This document shows, piece after piece, positions 13,779-20,625 of a stretch of DNA of 26,872 nucleotides (positions are counted from its first letter, which is position 1; every line of letters starts with the position of its first letter). The DNA is taken from positions 1 to 26,872 of the forward strand of contig JAFACO010000336.1 of the NCBI GenBank assembly GCA_023425485.1, in the 5' to 3' direction. Source of the stretch: Bacillota bacterium. Lineage in GTDB: Bacteria > Bacillota > Clostridia > Lachnospirales > Lachnospiraceae. The notes under the pieces are model-generated. The model had not been told where the DNA came from. It worked only from the letters and a program-made list of their open reading frames with translations, and searched no databases. The position numbers were made by a program, and so were the translations under genes.

Positions 13779-16700
13779 ATGAGATATAAAGCAGGGATAG
13801 ATATTGGCTCAACAACTGTGAAACTGGTAGTTTTAGATGAAGAGAATCAGCTAATCTATCATGAATATAAACGGCATTTATCTGATATTAAACATACGTT
13901 AATGGAATTGGTAAAGAACTGTTACTTAAAATTAGGAAACATACCTATTCGAATAAATATTACTGGCTCCGGTGGGCTTTCCGTATCCCAGTGGCTGAAA
14001 CTTACGTTTATACAGGAGGTAATCGCTTGTCAGAAGGCAGTGGAAACCTATATCCCCGAAACCGATGTGGTAATTGAACTGGGAGGTGAGGATGCCAAAA
14101 TCACCTATTTTACAGGTGGCTTGGAACAGCGTATGAATGGAAGCTGCGCTGGTGGTACTGGTGCATTTCTGGATCAAATGGCAGTATTACTGGATACCGA
14201 TGCAGCAGGATTGAATGAATATGCTAAGTCGCATAAAGTAATTTATCCTATTGCCTCCCGTTGTGGAGTATTTGCTAAAACAGATGTGCAACCACTCATC
14301 AATGATGGTGCCAGAAGAGAAGATATTGCTGCTTCTATCTTTCAAGCAGTGGTAAATCAAACCTTGGGCGGACTAGCCTGTGGTAAGCCAATCCGTGGTA
14401 AAGTAGCCTTTCTGGGAGGTCCATTGTTTTATTTAACAGAATTGTTAAAACGGTTTTGTGAAAGTCTGTCACTTAAGGAAGATGAGGCAATAACCCCGGA
14501 TAATTCACAATTATTTACCGCTATGGGTGCAGCTTTGTCTGCAGCCAAGGAAAAAGCCATGAACCTGGAGGAGTTATCAAAGCAGTCAGAACGATTACTT
14601 GATTTTAGAGAAGAAGAGGTTAAGATATTAGAACCTTTGTTCAAAAATCAAGAGGCGTATGAAAAGTTCCTTATGAGGCACGAGGGTGCAAAAGCATTGC
14701 AAGAGACTTTGTCAGATTATAAAGGGAATCTATTTCTGGGGATCGATGCGGGATCGACAACAACAAAGGTTATTTTAATTGGAGAAAAGGGTGAATTGCT
14801 TTATTCTCATTATTGTAATAACGAAGGGAATCCGTTATCGAAAACAGTTGGAATTTTAAAAGAGATATATTCTCAAATACCTAATACTTCAATGATAAAT
14901 AAGTGTTGTGTTACAGGGTATGGGGAAGCTTTGATAAAGGCAGCGCTGCAAGTTGATTTGGGTGAGATTGAGACCATTGCACACTATAAAGCGGCGGAAA
15001 AGTTCCTCCCAGGTGTTGATTTTATCCTCGATATAGGCGGGCAGGATATGAAGTGCCTGCGAATAAAGAATGGAGTAATTGATAGTATACTTCTAAATGA
15101 AGCTTGTTCCTCTGGCTGCGGTTCTTTCTTAGAGGGATTTGCAAGGTCTTTAAATTATTCAATAAAGGACTTTGCAAAGGAAGCACTTTTTGCAAAAGCT
15201 CCGATGGATTTGGGAACCAAGTGTACCGTATTCATGAATTCCAAAGTGAAGCAGGCGCAGAAGGAAGGGGCAGGAGTTGCTGATTTATCAGCAGGGCTTT
15301 CTTATTCTGTGATTAAAAATGCTTTATTTAAGGTTATTAAGGTTAGAGATGAAAAGGATCTTGGTAATAAAATAATCGTACAGGGTGGAACTTTTTATAA
15401 CAATGCGGTATTGCGATGTTTTGAATTAATTACTGGAAGAGAAGTTGTAAGGCCGGATATTGCGGGATTAATGGGAGCATATGGAGCAGCTCTGATTGCA
15501 AAGGAACGCTATAAAGAAGGAGAAACCACCAGCTTATTGACTAAGGAAGGCTTGGAACAGCTCCGTATCCAGATAACCAGTGGGCGCTGTGGCAGATGTG
15601 GTAACCAATGTCTATTAACGATAAATAAATTCTCCGGTGGTGCTTCCTTTATTGCAGGCAATCGATGTGAAAAAGGTCAGGGAATTGAACAGTCGCAAAA
15701 AGAAAAACTACCGAATCTCTATCAATATAAATATAAGAGAACCTTTGATTACCAGCCACTACCGGATAAAGAAAGTATTAGAGGAAGCATTGGAATACCC
15801 AGAGTACTGAATATGTTTGAGGATTATCCATTTTGGTTTACTCTTTTTACACGGTTAGGTTTTAAAGTTATAATCTCAAAGGAATCATCTAAGAAGCTTT
15901 ATAATAAAGGACTTGAAACAATTCCCTCGGAATCAGCATGTTACCCAGCAAAGCTTTGTCATGGGCATATGATAGATTTGATAGAACAGGGAATTACTAC
16001 TATTTTCTATCCCTCCATTGTGTATGAAAAGAAGGAATTTAAGGATGCCTCCAATCACTATAATTGTCCGGTGGTTATCTCATATCCAGAGGTAATACGC
16101 AATCATATTGATGAAATAAGAGATGGTAAGGTGATCTTTCTCTCACCTTTTTTATCCTTGGATAATGATAAGGTATTAGTAAACAGACTGCTGGAGGAGC
16201 TCAAGGCTTATAACATTAGTAAAGAAGAAATGAAACACGCTTTACTTGCAGCCAGATATGAACAGGAAAATTATAAAAAAGAGATTAGATTAAAGGGAGA
16301 AGAGGTGCTGGCACAGTTAGCTGTTTCAAATAAGCGCGGCGTCGTACTCTGTGGAAAACCCTATCATGTTGATCCGGAGATAAACCATGGCATACCCGAA
16401 TTAATCAGTTCTTTTGGTCTTGCAGTGTTAACAGAAGACAGTGTTGCTCATTTATCGCCTTTAATACAGAAACTGCGAGTGGTAGACCAGTGGGTTTATA
16501 ATTCGAGACTTTATCGGGCAGCATCACTCGTTGCAAAAGAGGACAGGCTGGATTTAATACAATTAAATTCTTTCGGTTGTGGACTAGACGCTGTCACCTC
16601 GGACCAAATTGCAGAACTTTTAGCCACAGGTAGTAAGATTTATACGATGCTTAAGATAGACGAAGGCAATAATCTTGGTGCAGCAAAGATTAGAATTAGA

Positions 16701-18005
16701 TCCTTAATTGCTGCCATGGAGGAAAGAGAAAGACAGGAAGATAAAGTGGTACCAATGGTGGCCGGTTATGAAATTCCTCCATTTACAAGGAAAATGAAAC
16801 GAACCCATACCATTTTAGCTCCGCAGATGTCCCCTATTCACTTTGAGCTTCTTCAAGAAGCCATGAAGAAGAGTGGATACACCTTTGTAGTGTTGCCTGC
16901 TATGGATAAAACAGCAGTGGATGAAGGACTGAAATATGTAAATAACGATGCATGCTATCCTGCAATTATTATGATAGGACAACTGGTTCAAGCTTTAAAA
17001 TCTGGCAACTATGATTGTAGTCATACCTCTGTAATCATAACCCAAAGTGGTGGCGGGTGTCGTGCTACCAATTATATTGCATTTTTAAAACTTGGACTAA
17101 AGCAAGCTGGTTTTGGCAATATACCAATTATTTCGCTTAATACACTTGGTATGGAAAAGCAGCCAGGCTTTAAAATCTCTCTGGGAATGATAAATCGTGC
17201 AGTTATGGGAATGATTTATGGGGATTTGTTTATGAGATTGTTATATCGGACTAGACCTTATGAACGTTTTCCTGGCTCGGCACAACTCTTATATGAAAAA
17301 TGGAGTGAGACAGCAAAGGATAATTTGAGAAACGGCAGTAAGTCCATGTTTCGCCAAAACATCAGAGATATTGTACGTGATTTTGAACATCTGGAACTAT
17401 TGGATATTAAGAAACCAAAGATTGGAGTTGTAGGTGAAATTTTAGTAAAATATCATCCCACAGCAAATAATGACATTGTATCAATTATAGAAGAAGGAGG
17501 TGCCGAAGCAGTTGTACCCGATCTTATGGATTATTTCTTATATTCTGCTTACAATTCACGCTTCCGATTCAGATATCTTGCCGGGAAGAAGCTAGACCAG
17601 CAAAAGGGCGCAATTGCAGCCAGTTATCTGATGAGTTATCGTAAATCCATTATACAGGAGCTGCGAGGCAGCAGCAGGTTCTTACCACCGACACCAATTG
17701 AAGAATTGGCTCATATGGCATCCTCCATGTTATCACTTGGTAACCATACCGGTGAGGGATGGCTGGTAACCGCAGAGATGGTGGAGTTTATAGAACAAGG
17801 GACTCAGAACATTCTATGCGTCCAACCACTTGCTTGCCTGCCAAATCATATCACAGGAAAAGGTATGTTCAAACCTTTAAAAGAAAAATACCCTAAGGCG
17901 AATATCATGCCAATCGATTATGACCCTGGGATTTCACAGGTCAATCAACTTAACAGAATAAAGTTATTGTTGTCTTTAGCAATGAAGGATAGTGAAGTAA
18001 AATAA
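13779..18005 (+). CDS. Acyl-CoA dehydratase activase-related giant Fe-S protein
   Basis: A 1408-residue cytoplasmic protein of the BcrAD/BadFG (COG1924) plus COG3580/COG3581 fusion type. There are two ASKHA ATPase domains: residues 4-260 (DIGSTTVK; LGGEDAK; Cys123 in GSCAGGTG; Cys162) and 319-580 (IDAGSTTTK; DIGGQDMK; Cys443 and Cys447 in EACSSGCGSF; Cys482). The paired cysteines match the iron-sulfur ligands of 2-hydroxyacyl-CoA dehydratase activators. A Cys604/607/611/630 cluster follows, then a DUF2229 domain (about 670-890). A C-terminal HgdB-like region (about 930-1400) contains NDACYPA and GGGCRATNY. The family predicts ATP-driven low-potential electron transfer. The partner and substrate are unknown. 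GGAGTGA precedes the ATG. Confidence 0.88.
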   Translation: MRYKAGIDIGSTTVKLVVLDEENQLIYHEYKRHLSDIKHTLMELVKNCYLKLGNIPIRINITGSGGLSVSQWLKLTFIQEVIACQKAVETYIPETDVVIELGGEDAKITYFTGGLEQRMNGSCAGGTGAFLDQMAVLLDTDAAGLNEYAKSHKVIYPIASRCGVFAKTDVQPLINDGARREDIAASIFQAVVNQTLGGLACGKPIRGKVAFLGGPLFYLTELLKRFCESLSLKEDEAITPDNSQLFTAMGAALSAAKEKAMNLEELSKQSERLLDFREEEVKILEPLFKNQEAYEKFLMRHEGAKALQETLSDYKGNLFLGIDAGSTTTKVILIGEKGELLYSHYCNNEGNPLSKTVGILKEIYSQIPNTSMINKCCVTGYGEALIKAALQVDLGEIETIAHYKAAEKFLPGVDFILDIGGQDMKCLRIKNGVIDSILLNEACSSGCGSFLEGFARSLNYSIKDFAKEALFAKAPMDLGTKCTVFMNSKVKQAQKEGAGVADLSAGLSYSVIKNALFKVIKVRDEKDLGNKIIVQGGTFYNNAVLRCFELITGREVVRPDIAGLMGAYGAALIAKERYKEGETTSLLTKEGLEQLRIQITSGRCGRCGNQCLLTINKFSGGASFIAGNRCEKGQGIEQSQKEKLPNLYQYKYKRTFDYQPLPDKESIRGSIGIPRVLNMFEDYPFWFTLFTRLGFKVIISKESSKKLYNKGLETIPSESACYPAKLCHGHMIDLIEQGITTIFYPSIVYEKKEFKDASNHYNCPVVISYPEVIRNHIDEIRDGKVIFLSPFLSLDNDKVLVNRLLEELKAYNISKEEMKHALLAARYEQENYKKEIRLKGEEVLAQLAVSNKRGVVLCGKPYHVDPEINHGIPELISSFGLAVLTEDSVAHLSPLIQKLRVVDQWVYNSRLYRAASLVAKEDRLDLIQLNSFGCGLDAVTSDQIAELLATGSKIYTMLKIDEGNNLGAAKIRIRSLIAAMEERERQEDKVVPMVAGYEIPPFTRKMKRTHTILAPQMSPIHFELLQEAMKKSGYTFVVLPAMDKTAVDEGLKYVNNDACYPAIIMIGQLVQALKSGNYDCSHTSVIITQSGGGCRATNYIAFLKLGLKQAGFGNIPIISLNTLGMEKQPGFKISLGMINRAVMGMIYGDLFMRLLYRTRPYERFPGSAQLLYEKWSETAKDNLRNGSKSMFRQNIRDIVRDFEHLELLDIKKPKIGVVGEILVKYHPTANNDIVSIIEEGGAEAVVPDLMDYFLYSAYNSRFRFRYLAGKKLDQQKGAIAASYLMSYRKSIIQELRGSSRFLPPTPIEELAHMASSMLSLGNHTGEGWLVTAEMVEFIEQGTQNILCVQPLACLPNHITGKGMFKPLKEKYPKANIMPIDYDPGISQVNQLNRIKLLLSLAMKDSEVK

Positions 18006-18056
18006 TTCAAAAAGGCTGTTGCTAGTGTTAAAAGTAAATATGTTTGCATCTAATGC

Positions 18057-18084
18057 AAGGACAAGAATACAAGGACAAGAATAC
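18057..18084. repeat. 14-bp tandem duplication
   Basis: AAGGACAAGAATAC occurs twice in direct succession between the convergent activase and C_GCAxxG_C_C genes. No clear terminator is visible in this 104-bp gap. Confidence 0.75.
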
Positions 18085-18109
18085 AAAGACTGTTGTGTAT
18101 GTAAAAGTA

Positions 18110-18553
18110 TTACGAAAGCTCTAAAAGTTCTTCTACAATGGCAGCTGATGTGCTGATAAAGTGAGGGCAGACTGTATCCCAGAGGGCATGTTCTTGAATG
18201 TAGGCAAGCTCTTCTGGTTTCTTCATATCGTTATGAAGAAGCTCTTTACAAAGAAGGGAACCATGCTGTTCTAAGAAGCGATGATTGAACTCATTCACAA
18301 GGGCATAACTGTTTTCCTTAGATTGTGTATCCTCTGGTAGATATTTACCGTATTTTAAACCAATTAACAGATAAGCACCGGTTACAGCACCGCAGGTCTC
18401 TGCTGTCCGTCCCATTCCGGCACCAAAGGGACAGGAGATTTTCAGTGCAAGCTCCTGGGGTAGCCCTAATTGTTCACTGTAGGTTGAAAATATGGCCTGA
18501 GAGCAGTTGTAGCCATTTTGAAAGCAATGCAAGGCTTTATCAATATTGTTCAT
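18110..18553 (-). CDS. C_GCAxxG_C_C family (redox-type) protein
   Basis: A 147-residue soluble protein of the C_GCAxxG_C_C family, proposed to be redox-active or metal-binding. Conserved features, counted from the chosen ATG: Cys17 in NGYNCSQA, Cys41, the block FGAGMGRTAETCGAVTGA with Cys54, then Cys102 and Cys129 near the end. The start is the ATG at 18551-18553, because AAGGAGGG lies at the right distance. A GTG two codons earlier overlaps that ribosome site. It converges on the iron-sulfur activase gene and may share its anaerobic redox setting. The exact reaction is unknown. Confidence 0.88.
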   Translation of the reverse strand: MNNIDKALHCFQNGYNCSQAIFSTYSEQLGLPQELALKISCPFGAGMGRTAETCGAVTGAYLLIGLKYGKYLPEDTQSKENSYALVNEFNHRFLEQHGSLLCKELLHNDMKKPEELAYIQEHALWDTVCPHFISTSAAIVEELLELS

Positions 18554-18646
18554 AGACACCCTCCTTAGAATTAACTTATAATTAAATTAAGTTGATTGTA
18601 GCACTACGATAAAGGAATATCAATATTAGTTTAGCCTAAAAGAGTA

Positions 18647-18675
18647 TTGACAGAAGCAAGAAGAATGTATATACT
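18647..18675 (+). promoter_or_regulatory. SigA-type promoter of tyrS
   Basis: TTGACA (18647-18652), a 17-bp spacer and TATACT (18670-18675). Transcription starts near 18682, at the head of the T-box leader. Confidence 0.9.
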
Positions 18676-18689
18676 TACGTTCAATATAA

Positions 18690-19042
18690 AGTAAAGCGTT
18701 GATAAGAACCAGTACAAATCAAATATTATCTACAGAAAGCAACCGGTTGATGAGAGGTGCAGAAAATATGATTTGGAATACATCTTTGAGCTTCACACCG
18801 AACAGAGTAATCCAAGTAGGCTGTTGACGGTCCCCTGCACCCGTTATCGTGCTAGAGTATAACCAGATGGCTAGACATAATTATCAAAAGTATTTAGGGA
18901 GAAATAAGTCTAGGTTCTTAGGATTATAATGTCAGTTATATGGCGTACTCAAAAAGGTTGGCTATGTGAATAGCTGATAAATATGAGGTGGTACCGCGAG
19001 ATTATTCCCGCCCTCTAAGCAATTAGAGGAGCGGGTTTTTTT
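18690..19042 (+). promoter_or_regulatory. Tyrosine T-box leader of tyrS
   Basis: A tRNA-sensing leader. Stem I begins around GTTGATAAGAACCAGTAC, and the specifier region reads GAA-TAC-ATCTTTGAGC with the Tyr codon UAC at 18779-18781. The T-box sequence GAGGTGGTACCGCG lies at 18985-18998. The terminator CCCGCCCTCT/AGAGGAGCGGG (19007-19035) with seven Ts follows. Uncharged tRNA-Tyr would pair with the specifier and T-box bulge and favour the antiterminator, turning on tyrS when tyrosine is short. The specifier, T-box and terminator all agree with the downstream gene. Confidence 0.95.
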
Positions 19043-19100
19043 GCGTGTATTTCCTACTGGAGACTTATTACTGAACTTTATATATTTTTTAGTGACTATT

Positions 19101-19230
19101 CCGAACCAAGCTCGAAAACCTGTGGTTTCCTCGCTGTTTGGCTTTCGCCAAACATAAATATTAAATAAATTATCCATAGAAAGCAAGCTTTCACGGCTAA
19201 TTTATTCAATATTCAGCTTGGTTCTGAACA
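19101..19230. repeat. Composite nested palindrome, copy B
   Basis: The outer arms GAACCAAGC (19103-19111) and GCTTGGTTC (19216-19224) enclose in order: the copy-A core AGC-TC-GAAAACC...GGTTTCCTCGCT, a perfect hairpin GTTTGGC/GCCAAAC (19136-19153), and a pair AATATTAAATAAATTA (19157-19172) with its complement at 19198-19213 (one mismatch). The central hairpin is GAAAGCAAGCTTTC (19179-19192). It lies between the T-box terminator and the tyrS start, so it is in the tyrS messenger leader. Confidence 0.9.
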
Positions 19231-19283
19231 GTTATATTTTGAAACTGAATAAAATAAGGAATTTGAGAAAGGATGTTAATAGG

Positions 19284-20534
19284 ATGATTGAAAAAAATGA
19301 GGTATTACATCTAGTTAGTGAACAAGAGATTAACGAGCAAATTAAGATTATTAAAAAGGGTGCAGCACAAATGATTAGTGAAGATGAGTTGCGGGAAAAG
19401 ATAATAAAATCAAAGAAAGAAAATAAGCCTTTGATTGTTAAGCTTGGGTTGGACCCAACTGCACCAGATATTCATTTAGGCCATACGGTAGTACTTCGAA
19501 AAATTAAACAGTTACAGGACTTGGGGCACCACGCAGTGATTATCATTGGTGATTTTACTGCTAAAATCGGTGATCCAACCGGTAAATCAAAAACAAGGGT
19601 ACCTTTATCGGAAGATCAGGTACTGCAAAATGCAAAAACCTATACGAAGCAAATCTTTAAGATAATTGATGAAGCAAAGACCACAGTACGTTTCAATAGC
19701 GAATGGTTATCAAAACTTAACTTTGAAAATGTTTTAGGGCTAGCGGCAACGACAACAGTTGCGAGATTGCTCGAAAGAGACGACTTTGCAGGTAGATTCA
19801 AAAGAAATGAACCCATTGCTTTACATGAATTTTTCTACCCATTGATGCAAGCCTATGATTCGGTAGAAATCGAAGCTGATCTTGAACTTGGGGGAACGGA
19901 CCAAACCTTTAAAATTTTAATGGGAAGAACACTTCAGGGTGGTCTTGGTAAGGAAAAGCAGATCTCATTATTTATGCCAATCTTAGAGGGACTTGACGGA
20001 GTCGAGAAGATGAGTAAGAGTCTGGGCAATTACATCGGTATCTATGAACCAGCAGAAGTTATGTTTAAGAAGGTTATGGAAATACCTGACCATCTAATTC
20101 TTCGTTACTTTGAGCTTGTAACGGATGAGCATCCGGATCGTATTGCAGAGATTAGTGACGAACTTTCAAGGGGAAGAAATCCTAGAGACTGTAAGCTGGA
20201 ATTAGCAGAGATTATTACCCGTTTATATCATGGTGAAGCAGGAGTGGTTAAGGCAAAGGAATATTTTCAACAGGTTTTTCAAAAGGGAGAAATTCCAGAA
20301 GAGATGGAGGAAGTTCGAATAACTAAAGATAACTGTTCCTTACTGGATATTAGTAATGCATTGTTTGACAGGGGTATTATCTCATCAAAAAGTGAATTTC
20401 GCAGATTAGTTCAGCAGGGCGGAGTACAAGTGAATCAGGAAAAGGTTTTGGAAATAGAGAAAAATCTATTGAACGATAATACAGTAATAAGGATTGGAAA
20501 GAAGAAATTTGTAAGAATCATTGTAGAAAAGTAG
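19284..20534 (+). CDS. tyrS: Tyrosyl-tRNA synthetase
   Basis: A 416-residue class I aminoacyl-tRNA synthetase that charges tRNA-Tyr. The HIGH motif is HLGH (64-67), preceded by the conserved GLDPTAPDI. The substrate block is GGTDQTFKILMGR (203-215), KMSKS is KMSKS (242-246), and an S4 RNA-binding domain occupies about 350-416. The N-terminus and length fit the TyrZ-type enzymes. I start at 19284 (MIEKNEV) with AAAGGA upstream. A 22-codon extension would run into palindrome copy B and is rejected. Expression is controlled by the T-box. No terminator is evident before the pullulanase promoter. Confidence 0.96.
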   Translation: MIEKNEVLHLVSEQEINEQIKIIKKGAAQMISEDELREKIIKSKKENKPLIVKLGLDPTAPDIHLGHTVVLRKIKQLQDLGHHAVIIIGDFTAKIGDPTGKSKTRVPLSEDQVLQNAKTYTKQIFKIIDEAKTTVRFNSEWLSKLNFENVLGLAATTTVARLLERDDFAGRFKRNEPIALHEFFYPLMQAYDSVEIEADLELGGTDQTFKILMGRTLQGGLGKEKQISLFMPILEGLDGVEKMSKSLGNYIGIYEPAEVMFKKVMEIPDHLILRYFELVTDEHPDRIAEISDELSRGRNPRDCKLELAEIITRLYHGEAGVVKAKEYFQQVFQKGEIPEEMEEVRITKDNCSLLDISNALFDRGIISSKSEFRRLVQQGGVQVNQEKVLEIEKNLLNDNTVIRIGKKKFVRIIVEK

Positions 20535-20540
20535 TATCTA

Positions 20541-20556
20541 TTCGAAAAATTTCGAA
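20541..20556. promoter_or_regulatory. Inverted repeat upstream of the pullulanase promoter
   Basis: TTCGAAA-AA-TTTCGAA is a perfect 7-bp inverted repeat, also readable as two direct copies of TTCGAAAAAT, lying just upstream of the -35. It is a candidate operator or activator site for a LacI-type sugar regulator. The regulator is not identified. Confidence 0.55.
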
Positions 20557-20563
20557 AAATAGC

Positions 20564-20592
20564 TTTATCATTTCGTCCACCTATGTTACAAT
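20564..20592 (+). promoter_or_regulatory. Promoter of the pullulanase gene
   Basis: A weak -35 TTTATC (20564-20569), 17 bp, then an extended -10 TGT-TACAAT (20584-20592). The predicted start lies inside the palindrome AGGTAT-AAA-ATACCT (20595-20609). Confidence 0.7.
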
Positions 20593-20594
20593 AG

Positions 20595-20609
20595 AGGTAT
20601 AAAATACCT
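20595..20609. promoter_or_regulatory. Palindrome at the pullulanase transcription start
   Basis: AGGTAT-AAA-ATACCT is a perfect 6-bp inverted repeat spanning the predicted transcription start, between the -10 element and the ribosome site GGGAGG. It is a candidate operator or a 5' hairpin. Confidence 0.45.
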
Positions 20610-20625
20610 TATGGGAGGATTTTAA

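Noticed and set aside
13603..13815. Minus-strand open frame over the activase promoter region
   Set aside because: It has no ribosome site, overlaps the activase start and has an odd composition.
14429..14644. Minus-strand frames inside the activase, pullulanase and DUF4179 genes
   Set aside because: They are opposite-strand shadows of well-supported coding sequence, without ribosome sites.
18557..18559. GTG start of the C_GCAxxG_C_C gene
   Set aside because: It overlaps the ribosome site AAGGAGGG. The ATG two codons later is well placed.
19218..19283. 22-codon TyrS extension
   Set aside because: It begins inside palindrome copy B and has no ribosome site. The homologous region begins near MIEKNEV.
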